From: an uncultured Candidatus Peregrinibacteria bacterium
GTDB taxonomy: Bacteria; Patescibacteriota; Gracilibacteria; CAIRYL01
DNA: 20,012 nt
Assembly: GCA_903882825.1 (NCBI GenBank)
Contig: CAIRYL010000055.1
Span: forward strand, 1 to 20,012
Direction: 5' to 3'
The notes beneath the pieces are model-generated. The model did no database searches, was not told the origin of the DNA, and saw only the letters and a program-made list of their open reading frames with translations. Shown piece after piece: positions 1 to 7,030 of the stretch; the stretch's first letter is position 1; the number at the start of each line of letters is the position of its first letter. The position numbers and the translations under genes were made by a program.

Positions 1-4
1 GAAT

Positions 5-214
5 ATGGTGAAAAATAAAAAAGGAGTACCAGAAGGGGAACAGCAAAAAATGGCACTTCAGCAAATTATAGAAATTACTATTAATCTCAGTGATGATTTT
101 TCAAATTACGTTACTTCCACAGAAGAAAAGGAAACACTCAAAAATACAGTGAATCGAGTTTTAGAGAATCGTCCAAATCTGAAAACGGTTATTGTAAACC
201 CCAAAAAACCGTAA
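5..214 (+). CDS. Small hypothetical protein (possibly 5'-truncated by the window edge)
   Basis: A 69-residue ORF opens four bases into the window, so a longer upstream part cannot be excluded. An in-frame ATG at 50 is preceded by AGGGGAA and would give a 54-residue protein (MALQQIIEIT...). The product is hydrophilic and probably helical, with a charged centre (TEEKETLKNTVNRVLENR) and no signal peptide or membrane segment. I recognise no family. It ends four bases before the stop codon of the helicase gene, which comes from the other strand, so the two genes converge with almost no space between them. Coding status is moderately likely. Confidence 0.45.
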   Translation: MVKNKKGVPEGEQQKMALQQIIEITINLSDDFSNYVTSTEEKETLKNTVNRVLENRPNLKTVIVNPKKP

Positions 215-218
215 TTTT

Positions 219-1907
219 TTAAGAAGCATCTTCATTAAGAAGAAGAACGAGCCGAATATCATCGTACGAGTACTCGCCTTTTCCAGTACGAAAAATAGCA
301 CTCAGTCGAATTTTTCCTGTTTCGTCATAATCTTGTTCATCTTCCGATTCTCGAGTTTTTTCTATTATTTCTCGAATTTCTGAAGTATTTTTTGGAAGAA
401 GGTGTTTTACAGAAAAATCAAGAGCATGTTGTATTTTTAAATCATACAAATGTTTTACAATAGTCCCGATGGTCATTTCCCGTTTTTTTGCAATTTCTGC
501 AAGGGAGAGACCTTTTTTTAAAAATTCTAGTGTTTTCAGGATGGTCGGTACTTTTTTTTCTAGTTTTTGAGATGTTTTTAAAGCTTGTTCTGATGCGTTT
601 ATTTCGGAAAGTGGTGGATATTTTTCTTGAAGGATTGTTTGAGAAAAAAGTTTTTCCACGGCAAATGAGAAAGTGCGTAATTGTTGGTCTTGTACCAGTA
701 CATTTTTATGCACTTTAAGAGCCATTTCATTCCATCCTACAAGTCGAAGTCCTTGTATGTTTTTTACGCGTGAAAGAGCGACATATCCTTGTCCTGGCTC
801 AAATGCTTTTGAAAGATCGATTTCTGCAGAATCAAGCGTCATTCCTTGGCTTTTATGCACTGTAATTGCCCATGCAAGCCGTAATGGAATTTGTATAACG
901 TTGGCAATTACTTTTCCCCATTCATCTGTTATTTTCCATTCTTCACGGTCGGCATAAATTAATTTCCCATCTGCGGTTTGAACCATGGGGGTATTGGTGA
1001 GCTCATCAAATCCTACAACGGTTCCCAGCGTTCCATTTACAAATCCTTTTTCAAAATTGTTTTTAATAAAAATCACTCGTGCATCTTTTTTCAGATATAA
1101 TTCATCTACTACTAATGAAGATTCTAAAATTTTCTCAGATATTGCTTTTTTGCCTTCTGTAATGGCGGTAAAAATTTGTATAGGACTTTTGAGTAAAGAA
1201 AGTTCTTGGGCATTTATACGGTCGGCATCATTATTGTGGGTGTACAAACGAGTCGAGAAAACTTCTGTTGAAAGAGTGTGATACTGGCATTTTTTTAAAA
1301 TATTTCGGGATACAGAAGACACTTCTCCAGAACGAATTTCGTCGAGGAGTGTAATAAATTCTTCTTCACTCTGACGATGTCGTTCGGTGAGATAGCATAC
1401 GGTTGGAGATAATTTTTTCCAGGTTTCGGTTTCCCAAATAAAACGTATCGAGTCTTCATCTCGGTTTTTTTGTACGGGAGGAAGTTGAAAAAAATCTCCG
1501 GTGAGTACTACTTGAATCCCTCCAAATGGTTCTGGCGAAAATCGAACATTTCGTAAAATTTCATCTACTGCACAAAAAAGCCCGGGGGTCAGCATTGAAA
1601 CTTCATCAATAATAAGCACTTCCGTTTTTTCAAAGCGTTTTTTGAGTTGAGGTTTTTTTAAAAGGTGATCAATAACATCTTCATTTACTTCTTCCGTAAT
1701 GCCCATTCCCGACCATGAGTGAAGAGTAATTCCTCCAATGTGGGTAGCCGCTATTCCGGTAGAAGCGGTAATAGCATGGGGAACTCCTCGTTTTTGGAGA
1801 TAGGCAATGAATCTATTGAGGAGATGGGTTTTTCCAGATCCTGGGGCACCGGTTAAAAATACACTTTTCCCCGTCGCCAATACTTTTACCGCGGTGGATT
1901 GTTTCAC
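219..1907 (-). CDS. PIF1/RecD-like superfamily 1 DNA helicase with C-terminal helix-turn-helix
   Basis: This is an ATP-dependent DNA helicase of the PIF1/RecD2-like group, expected to unwind DNA during replication or repair. Numbering from the upstream ATG at 1952, the Walker A motif GAPGSGKT is at 35-42, the Walker B motif IIDEVSM at 114-120 and motif III GDFFQLPPV at 152-160. The late motifs VHKSQGMTLD and YVALSRV lie near residues 390-420. A C-terminal segment (LAEIAKKREMTIGTIVKHL) looks like the HTH_40-type domain often found at the end of such helicases. I prefer the GTG start at 1907: it overlaps the Mur ligase stop as GTGA and places the N-terminus about 20 residues before Walker A, as usual in the family. 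The ATG at 1952 would instead overlap the upstream gene by 49 bases. The overlap implies co-transcription and translational coupling with the Mur ligase gene. Confidence 0.88.
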   Translation of the reverse strand: MKQSTAVKVLATGKSVFLTGAPGSGKTHLLNRFIAYLQKRGVPHAITASTGIAATHIGGITLHSWSGMGITEEVNEDVIDHLLKKPQLKKRFEKTEVLIIDEVSMLTPGLFCAVDEILRNVRFSPEPFGGIQVVLTGDFFQLPPVQKNRDEDSIRFIWETETWKKLSPTVCYLTERHRQSEEEFITLLDEIRSGEVSSVSRNILKKCQYHTLSTEVFSTRLYTHNNDADRINAQELSLLKSPIQIFTAITEGKKAISEKILESSLVVDELYLKKDARVIFIKNNFEKGFVNGTLGTVVGFDELTNTPMVQTADGKLIYADREEWKITDEWGKVIANVIQIPLRLAWAITVHKSQGMTLDSAEIDLSKAFEPGQGYVALSRVKNIQGLRLVGWNEMALKVHKNVLVQDQQLRTFSFAVEKLFSQTILQEKYPPLSEINASEQALKTSQKLEKKVPTILKTLEFLKKGLSLAEIAKKREMTIGTIVKHLYDLKIQHALDFSVKHLLPKNTSEIREIIEKTRESEDEQDYDETGKIRLSAIFRTGKGEYSYDDIRLVLLLNEDAS

Positions 1908-3271
1908 TTGGAAACCAGAAGCTCTTCTATTGCTACGTTTCGGTCGTCCCATGGAATTCTTTTTCCATTTATAACCATGCTTTGTTCCGATCCTTTTCCG
2001 GTAATAAATACTACATCTCCTTCTTTTGCGAGAGAAAAAATAGTATGAATTCCTTGTCTTCGGTCTTCTATTACGAACAGATTTTTTCCCCTTATTTTTC
2101 CTGCTTTTTCTGCTGAAACGGCGATATCTTCACAAATTTTTGTGGCATCATCTTCATACGGATCTACATTTGAAACCATTACTATATCTGCCATTTCTCC
2201 TACGATTTTTCCCATTTTTGCACGTTTTTCGGGGTCTCTTCCGCCCCCTTCGGCGCCTAATAAAATAAGAAGTTTCCCTGATGTTCCTTCGAGCATTTTT
2301 TTCCCAGTTTGTGCGATAAATTCCATACTTTTTTCTTCATGAGCATAATCGACAAATACTAAAAATTTTTGTCCTTTTTCAATGCGCTCCATGCGTCCAG
2401 GGATTTTTACCAAACTTTCAAATCCTGTTTCTATGGCACCCCAACTTATACCGTAACTTCTGGCCATTACAATTGCTCCCATGGCATTTTCGGCATTTTT
2501 TTCTCCTGGTAAAAATATATCTATAGAATACGCTTCATTTTCTTCAAAAACCTCAATGGTTGTTTTTTGTGCATCTTCAAAAACAATTTTCCCATGGATA
2601 TGAGGAATATACGGATCTTTTTCAATTCCTAATGCATGTTGTGTGGAACGCAGAAGGTGAAAAAAATATTTTTTATCTGCTGGAAATTTTAAAAATTGTG
2701 CTGAAGCTTCATCACTTTCGTTGGCGACTATTATTTTGGGGATTTTTTGCCCCTTCATTATTTTTTGAGGGGAAGAGGAAAGTCCGGCGAAAAGTTTTTG
2801 TTTTTCGCGTTTGTATTGCTCATAAGATCCGCCATGAGAGGGAAGATGTTCGGGTGAAAGATTTAAAAATAGGGCTCCATCAAATTCAATGCCAATATGA
2901 CGGAACTGTTTTGCTCCTTCGCTGGTGAACTCTACAATGGCTACTTCTCCTCCTTTGTTTTTTAAATTTCGTAAAAATCCCTGAATTGCAAAAGGGGAAG
3001 GCATGGTCATATGCCATTTATTCATTTCTTCGGTATTTCCAATGCGTACATTTGCGGTTCCGAGGACACCCGTACATTTCCCACTTGCCTGAAAAATAGA
3101 CCATAAAAAATTAGCAGTGGTACTTTTCCCTTTGGTTCCCGTAATTCCTATAACGAGCATTTTTCGAGACGGCATGCCATACCACCACGATGCGATTTTG
3201 CTTTTTAAAAAATGGTATTTGAGGAGAAGTGTTTGTGGAAAAAATGTACGTAGCGCAGAACAAAAACGCAT
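1904..3271 (-). CDS. MurE-like Mur ligase family protein
   Basis: This is an ATP-dependent amide ligase of the Mur family, closest in motifs to MurE, which adds the third residue of the peptidoglycan stem peptide in the cytoplasm. Numbered from the ATG at 3271 (455 aa), the P-loop GTKGKST is at 45-51, NLSPEHLPSHGG at 137-148 (MurE proteins have NLTHEHLDFHG here), VDYAH at 307-311, GAEGGGRDPEKR at 339-350 and GKGSEQ at 425-430. The position of the DNPR motif of diaminopimelate-adding enzymes reads NVDPYEDD, without the arginine, so the amino acid added is uncertain. Only about 44 residues precede the P-loop. The usual MurE N-terminal domain is therefore missing and is replaced by a hydrophobic helix (KSKIASWWYG), a form I associate with candidate-phyla homologues. 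The track start at 3325 would add 18 residues; the ATG at 3271 fits such homologues better. Its stop overlaps the helicase start. Confidence 0.85.
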   Translation of the reverse strand: MRFCSALRTFFPQTLLLKYHFLKSKIASWWYGMPSRKMLVIGITGTKGKSTTANFLWSIFQASGKCTGVLGTANVRIGNTEEMNKWHMTMPSPFAIQGFLRNLKNKGGEVAIVEFTSEGAKQFRHIGIEFDGALFLNLSPEHLPSHGGSYEQYKREKQKLFAGLSSSPQKIMKGQKIPKIIVANESDEASAQFLKFPADKKYFFHLLRSTQHALGIEKDPYIPHIHGKIVFEDAQKTTIEVFEENEAYSIDIFLPGEKNAENAMGAIVMARSYGISWGAIETGFESLVKIPGRMERIEKGQKFLVFVDYAHEEKSMEFIAQTGKKMLEGTSGKLLILLGAEGGGRDPEKRAKMGKIVGEMADIVMVSNVDPYEDDATKICEDIAVSAEKAGKIRGKNLFVIEDRRQGIHTIFSLAKEGDVVFITGKGSEQSMVINGKRIPWDDRNVAIEELLVSK

Positions 3272-3335
3272 ACGAAAACACAAAAAAATGCGACTGTAGA
3301 GTACGCATTTTTTTGTAAAAAACACAGGATATTTT

Positions 3336-3365
3336 TTTATAGCAATACCCTACTGTAACACCCAA
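3336..3365 (-). promoter_or_regulatory. Possible promoter of the Mur ligase-helicase operon
   Basis: On the minus strand, TTGGGT (3365-3360) and TATAAA (3341-3336) are separated by 18 bases. The -10 is good and the -35 weak. Transcription would start about 55-60 bases before the ATG at 3271. The -35 lies beside the palindrome AAGATATCTT (3364-3373). Confidence 0.3.
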
Positions 3366-3448
3366 GATATCTTTGGGGTTTTATTTACAAAAAGTATTGA
3401 CAAAAGAATGAGGGAGAGGGGAAGATATGGTATCTTTTTTTCTTGGCT

Positions 3449-4072
3449 ATGATAACGCACAATAAAACTACATCATCGTTACAATATTTTAATTTTGGAT
3501 TCCTGGAAAAACGCCTGGTGATGGACGCTAATATACACGAAAAGCATATTCCACAGGGAGTTGAACACAACCCCCTGAATGATGGTGTGAAGATAGAACA
3601 TAAAAAAGATGAATCTCTACTTGCCCTTGCCAGAGAGTATGGATGGTATTTAAATGGTGTTATTGAGAAGAATCCATATATTAGCAAAGCTGATCTTATT
3701 GGAGTAATAAACGTCCCCAAATTTCCTACAACTTCTGATACGGCTATTGCGGAACGTGAGCATTTAGAACAATCATTAAAATTTCAAGATTACGCACATA
3801 ACATTCATACTGTTACCCCAGATATGCTGAAAACCTATTTTAAAATTTCTCCTGAACGTTTTGAAAAAATGTTTGGAGAAAATGATATTGGTAAGCAAAT
3901 ATTAGCATTATTACAAGAATCTGGGAATCTTCAGGAAGTTGCAAACACATTAAATGCAGAAGGATATAAAACTAAAGAAGGAAATAGAGAAATTACAGAA
4001 AACAATCTTTGGCAGGCACTTAATGAGGCAAATCCTGTTTCACAAGATGTTAACCCAAAAACACTTCAATAA
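3449..4072 (+). CDS. Hypothetical protein with a recombinase-like helical motif near the C-terminus
   Basis: This soluble protein is about 207 residues long from the ATG at 3449; an in-frame ATG at 3521 (MDANIHEKH...) would give 183 residues. I do not recognise the family. The middle is charged and helical. The last 60 residues contain LQEVANTLNAEGYKTKEGNR followed by EITENNLWQALNEA, which resembles the 'IA..LN..G..T..G' helix pair in the recombinase domain of large serine recombinases. There is no catalytic resolvase domain, so at most a DNA-binding role is suggested. The gene is on the plus strand, opposite to its core-gene neighbours. A TTGACA hexamer at 3397-3402 could be its -35, without a convincing -10. 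A palindromic element follows 14 bases after its stop, an arrangement shared with other accessory genes in the window. Confidence 0.7.
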   Translation: MITHNKTTSSLQYFNFGFLEKRLVMDANIHEKHIPQGVEHNPLNDGVKIEHKKDESLLALAREYGWYLNGVIEKNPYISKADLIGVINVPKFPTTSDTAIAEREHLEQSLKFQDYAHNIHTVTPDMLKTYFKISPERFEKMFGENDIGKQILALLQESGNLQEVANTLNAEGYKTKEGNREITENNLWQALNEANPVSQDVNPKTLQ

Positions 4073-4086
4073 AGTTCAACCGTAGT

Positions 4087-4121
4087 TGGATCCATAGTTC
4101 TTTACGGAGACTATGGATCCA
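4087..4121. repeat. Palindromic element, short member of the TGGATCCATAG family
   Basis: Perfect 12-base arms TGGATCCATAGT (4087-4098) and ACTATGGATCCA (4110-4121) enclose an 11-base loop. The ends match the ends of the longer elements at 16364 and 17571 (..GGATCCATAG and TATGGA.CCAGCA), so this looks like an internally shortened copy of the same family. GTAG lies just outside at 4082-4085. There is no T-run after it, so it is not a typical terminator. Confidence 0.75.
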
Positions 4122-4224
4122 GCACAGTCTGTGATCGCTATTTTATGTGTTCGTTCAAACTTGTAGTGTGAATGATTTTTTAGCTTTATAAAAATAAAAA
4201 TGTCCTATAAACGGGGAAAAGAAA

Positions 4225-4908
4225 TTACCCTTTTTCCCCTTCTACCAATACCACAAATTCTCCTTTCTTTTTTTCTGGTGTTTTTTGCAGTATTTGTAAA
4301 AGCTGTTCGGCGGTTCCTTCTAAAAATTCCTCGTATATTTTCGTCAGTTCTCGTGCCAATACCACTTTTTTAAGCGGGAAAAATTGCTGTGCTTCGTTTA
4401 AAAATTTTTCAATTCGGTGTGTGGATTCGTACAAAACGGCAGTATGAGAAAGGATCGCAATCTCTTTTAAAAGCGTTTGACGCCCTTTTTTATGTGGTAA
4501 AAATCCAAAAAACTCAAAATGGTGGCTCATGACTCCTGCACTACAAATGGCAGTGGTAAGCGCACATGCTCCTGGAATGGGAATAATACGAATTCCTTTT
4601 TGTTTTGCTTCTTTTACCAGCACTGTTCCAGGATCCGAAATCCCAGGCGTTCCCGCATCCGACAAATACGCTACGGAGTTTCCTTCTAATAACAGTGAAA
4701 TAATTTTTTGAAGAGATTTTTCCGGTGACTGTGCATGAAACGAAATCATAGAATTTTTCTTTTCTATGCCATAGTGCTTCAGTAAATGCCCTGTTACACG
4801 CGTATCTTCCGAAGCAATATAATCCACCGTTTTTAAGGTTTCTACTGCTCGAAAAGTAAAATCAGCCAAATTCCCAATAGGCGAGGCAATGATGAAGAGG
4901 GAAGACAT
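4225..4908 (-). CDS. rsmI: 16S rRNA (cytidine(1402)-2'-O)-methyltransferase RsmI
   Basis: RsmI methylates the 2'-O of C1402 in 16S rRNA, using S-adenosylmethionine, and fine-tunes the decoding centre. The 227-residue sequence has the tetrapyrrole-methylase fold signatures in order: ASPIGNLADFTFRAVETL near the start, ASEDTR, the nearly invariant LSDAGTPGISDPG at about 80-92, PIPGACALTTAICSAG, FFGFLPHKKGRQ and YESTHRI, then LARELTKIYEEF. It is shorter than typical RsmI (about 280) because it ends after the catalytic fold, as in many reduced genomes. The start at 4908 places SPIGNL at the expected distance from the N-terminus. No Shine-Dalgarno sequence is visible. It lies 36 bases downstream of the transposase gene on the same strand and may be read through from it. 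Confidence 0.93.
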   Translation of the reverse strand: MSSLFIIASPIGNLADFTFRAVETLKTVDYIASEDTRVTGHLLKHYGIEKKNSMISFHAQSPEKSLQKIISLLLEGNSVAYLSDAGTPGISDPGTVLVKEAKQKGIRIIPIPGACALTTAICSAGVMSHHFEFFGFLPHKKGRQTLLKEIAILSHTAVLYESTHRIEKFLNEAQQFFPLKKVVLARELTKIYEEFLEGTAEQLLQILQKTPEKKKGEFVVLVEGEKG

Positions 4909-4944
4909 AAAAAGGGATATAAGAAAAAAGTTTTTGAGGGGTTC

Positions 4945-5517
4945 TTAATAAAAACAATCCTGTTCCCAATTTTTGGGATTATTCGTCATATACTCTGAAA
5001 TTTTTTCGTATGATTGTTCGTTTCGGATAATATGTTCGTGGTAATTACGTTGCCAGACGGTAAAAATATCGGTTTTGGCACGCGCCCATTTGGTAACGCC
5101 AATTTTATATCCCCGAATTATGGAACCAACGGTTTTTGATGGGGAATGAAAGGGTGTCGTCTGTAGGGGCGAAAAATTTTTCGCCCTGTCCCCGTTTTTC
5201 GAAAAATCCGCCGTATTATCGGGCGTATAATTATACGCCCCTACGGTTCCTCCAATCATTAAAATTCCATGCACATGGTTTGGCATTATTGCTAATTCAT
5301 ATAATTCCACATTCGGATAATGTTCTGGAATTTCCCCCCAACATTGTTCTGCTGTTTTTCCTAAATCATTCAAAATCATTTCTCCATTCTGTATTCCTCC
5401 AAAGAGGTGTTCACGGTTTTGGGCACAAATGGTCACAAAATATGCCCCACATTCTGCATAATTGTATCCTTTTAGGCGAATGGATTTGCGGTGGTGGAGA
5501 TGAGGATTGTAGGACAT
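4945..5517 (-). CDS. REP-associated tyrosine transposase (RAYT, IS200/Y1 type)
   Basis: This is a single-domain Y1 transposase of the IS200/TnpA-REP family, which cuts single-stranded DNA at palindromic repeats. From the ATG at 5517 (190 aa), the HUH metal-binding motif is in MPNHVHGI (His81 and His83). The conserved tail WQRNYHEHIIRNEQSYEKI is at 155-173, and Tyr159 is a candidate nucleophile, followed by YMTNNPKNW. An ATG at 5586 is also in frame, but the extra residues (GEHIGSPLRE) come from a REP-like palindrome and do not resemble the family, so I reject it. The linker between the HUH motif and the tail (residues 91-120, GAYNYTPDN and RAKNFSPLQ) is itself encoded by two REP-like palindromes. 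The reading frame is intact, so the protein may be active. Confidence 0.9.
   Translation of the reverse strand: MSYNPHLHHRKSIRLKGYNYAECGAYFVTICAQNREHLFGGIQNGEMILNDLGKTAEQCWGEIPEHYPNVELYELAIMPNHVHGILMIGGTVGAYNYTPDNTADFSKNGDRAKNFSPLQTTPFHSPSKTVGSIIRGYKIGVTKWARAKTDIFTVWQRNYHEHIIRNEQSYEKISEYMTNNPKNWEQDCFY
5163..5186 (+). repeat. REP-like palindrome A inside the RAYT gene
   Basis: GTAG at 5163-5166 is followed directly by the perfect 20-base palindrome GGGCGAAAAATTTTTCGCCC (5167-5186). A 5' GTAG next to a stem is the hallmark of REP sequences recognised by RAYT proteins. It lies in frame within the transposase coding sequence. Confidence 0.8.
5221..5244 (-). repeat. REP-like palindrome B inside the RAYT gene
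   Basis: The perfect palindrome GGGCGTATAATTATACGCCC (5221-5240) is followed by CTAC, the complement of GTAG. It points opposite to copy A, so A and B form a head-to-head pair spanning 82 bases, like a BIME. Confidence 0.8.
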
Positions 5518-5540
5518 AGAAAGATTCAAAATGGTTTCCC

Positions 5541-5566
5541 GTAGGGGCGAACCTATGTGTTCGCCC
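5541..5566 (+). repeat. REP-like palindrome C upstream of the RAYT start
   Basis: GTAG (5541-5544) is followed by arms GGGCGAAC and GTTCGCCC around a 6-base loop (5545-5566). It lies 24-49 bases before the preferred transposase start. A degenerate half-copy (ATGTGTTCGCCCTG) follows near 5585. Confidence 0.8.
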
Positions 5567-5741
5567 ATGTATTTCATATGTTCCATGTGTTCGCCCTGTT
5601 GGGAATTCTCGGTATGGACGTTGATTTATTACGCCCAATGAAAATCAATATTTTGGTATTTTTATTGTAAATTATTGTGGTTTTTGCGCGAAAGATTTTT
5701 CGTCAAATTCTGAATACTAAAAAGGTGAAATTCCTATGCAC

Positions 5742-5772
5742 AAAAAAACCCTCCGCAATGGGAGGGTTTTTT
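5742..5772 (-). terminator. Rho-independent terminator of the ribosomal operon
   Basis: Twelve-base perfect arms AAAAAACCCTCC (5743-5754) and GGAGGGTTTTTT (5761-5772) enclose the loop GCAATG, with T-runs on both strands. It lies just past the rpsI stop in the direction of that operon. The symmetric form could also stop transcription from the other side. Confidence 0.92.
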
Positions 5773-5782
5773 ATAAAAATAA

Positions 5783-6205
5783 TTACCGTTTTGACCACTG
5801 AGGCGCTCTACGAGCCTTTTTCAGCCCTGGCTTCTTTCGTTCTTTTACTCGTGGATCTCGCGTTAAAAACCCTGCTCGTTTTAATACTAATCGATATGCA
5901 GGATCATATAATTCTAGTGCTCGTGCGAGTCCATGTCGAACTGCATCCGATTGAGAAGCAGATCCTCCACCAATAACCACCACCTTTAATGAAATATCTG
6001 TAAATTGAACGGTAGAAAGAGGTGATAATGCGTTGTGTGCTAAAACACCAGGAAAATATTCAGCTAAACTTTTTCCATTTACTTCTTGCGCTCCGTTTTT
6101 TATTCCAGGAGTGAGATATACTTTTGCGATTGCCGTTTTTCGCTTTCCTACTGCGTAAAAATACGCTTTTGCGGCATCCTTTGAGGGAGTCTTTTGCAGA
6201 GACAT
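5783..6205 (-). CDS. rpsI: 30S ribosomal protein S9 (uS9)
   Basis: S9 is a small-subunit head protein whose C-terminal tail reaches the P-site tRNA. The 140 residues show YAVGKRKTAIAKVYL near residue 16, GGGSASQSDAVRHGLARAL, LKRAGFLTRDPRVKERKKPGLKKARRAPQ and the characteristic SKR end. About 10 extra residues precede the conserved YFYAVGKRK block. It is the last gene of the operon, starting 5 bases after rplM stops, and is followed by the terminator at 5742-5772. Confidence 0.98.
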   Translation of the reverse strand: MSLQKTPSKDAAKAYFYAVGKRKTAIAKVYLTPGIKNGAQEVNGKSLAEYFPGVLAHNALSPLSTVQFTDISLKVVVIGGGSASQSDAVRHGLARALELYDPAYRLVLKRAGFLTRDPRVKERKKPGLKKARRAPQWSKR

Positions 6206-6210
6206 AAAAA

Positions 6211-6642
6211 TTAGGAAATAACAAGAGGTTCTGGTTGTTGAGCTGTATGAGGATGTTCAGATCCTGCATACACTTTTAAACGTTTTAAAATATCTTTTTT
6301 CATACGTGTGTGAGGAATCATTCCGGCAATAGCGGTTTCCAAAATAAAAGCAGGATTCTCTGAATGTACCTTTGTGGCGTTTTTTTCTTTTAAATTCCCT
6401 ATATATCCAGAATATCGATAATACTTTTTTTGGTCCCATTTTTGACCAGTAAATACAATTTTATCAGAATTGATAATAATTACTCCATCTCCTAAATCTA
6501 AATGTGGAGTAAAATCAGGTCTATGTTTTCCACGAAGACGCTTTGCTACTTCTGTCGCAATTCGTCCTACTACCTGTTCAGTGGCATCTATAATATACCA
6601 CTTTCGTTCAACATTGCCTTTCGAGGGAACGTAAGTTTTCAT
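6211..6642 (-). CDS. rplM: 50S ribosomal protein L13 (uL13)
   Basis: L13 is an early-assembly large-subunit protein. The 143 residues carry the family's WYIIDATEQVVGRIATEVAKRLRGKHRP block at the N-terminus, then GDGVIIINSDKIVFTGQKWDQKKYYRYSGYIG, and MIPHTRMKKDILKRLKVYAGSEHPHTAQQP near the C-terminus. Its ATG overlaps the rplQ stop as ATGA, which implies translational coupling. The rplM-rpsI order is the usual one. Confidence 0.98.
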   Translation of the reverse strand: MKTYVPSKGNVERKWYIIDATEQVVGRIATEVAKRLRGKHRPDFTPHLDLGDGVIIINSDKIVFTGQKWDQKKYYRYSGYIGNLKEKNATKVHSENPAFILETAIAGMIPHTRMKKDILKRLKVYAGSEHPHTAQQPEPLVIS

Positions 6643-7007
6643 GAGTGTGATTCAGTAAAAATTTCAAGTCGTACTTCTGGTGCTCCATCTCCATCTCGAA
6701 ATCCAATTTTACGAATACGAGTGAAGCCCGAAGACCGATTTTCAAAACGATTTTTAATATCCTCTATCATTTTTCGTTGCGCATCTTCTCCAAAAATTAC
6801 TTGTTTTAAATCGCGGATAGCATTCATTTGATCCTTTTTTTTCACAGTAGTGACGAGTCGCTCAAATAAAGGAGCAATTGCTTTCGCTTTTGATTCTGTC
6901 GTAACGATTTTTTCGTGAAGAATAAGAGAAGTAATGAGATTTCTTATAAGAGCCTTTCGAGGGGCATCTGTTCGTCCGAGCCGATTTCCGGTAACACGAT
7001 GTCGCAT
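6639..7007 (-). CDS. rplQ: 50S ribosomal protein L17 (bL17)
   Basis: L17 lies near the peptide exit region of the large subunit. The 122 residues begin MRHRVTGNRLGR, the diagnostic N-terminus, followed by RKALIRNLITSLILHEKIVTTESKAKAIAPLFERLVT and a C-terminal beta segment with GFRDGDGAPEVRLEI. It starts 23 bases after the rpoA stop and overlaps rplM by 4 bases. Confidence 0.98.
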   Translation of the reverse strand: MRHRVTGNRLGRTDAPRKALIRNLITSLILHEKIVTTESKAKAIAPLFERLVTTVKKKDQMNAIRDLKQVIFGEDAQRKMIEDIKNRFENRSSGFTRIRKIGFRDGDGAPEVRLEIFTESHS

Positions 7008-7030
7008 AATAAAAACGAGAGAAAAAAATA

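Noticed and set aside
3360..3387. CCCAAGATATCTTTGGGG followed by TTTTATTT as a terminator
   Set aside because: It lies between divergent genes where no plus-strand transcript should end. It may be regulatory, but the evidence is too thin.
5518..5586. N-terminal extension of the transposase up to 5586
   Set aside because: The added residues are encoded by REP copy C; the family N-terminus begins at the ATG at 5517.
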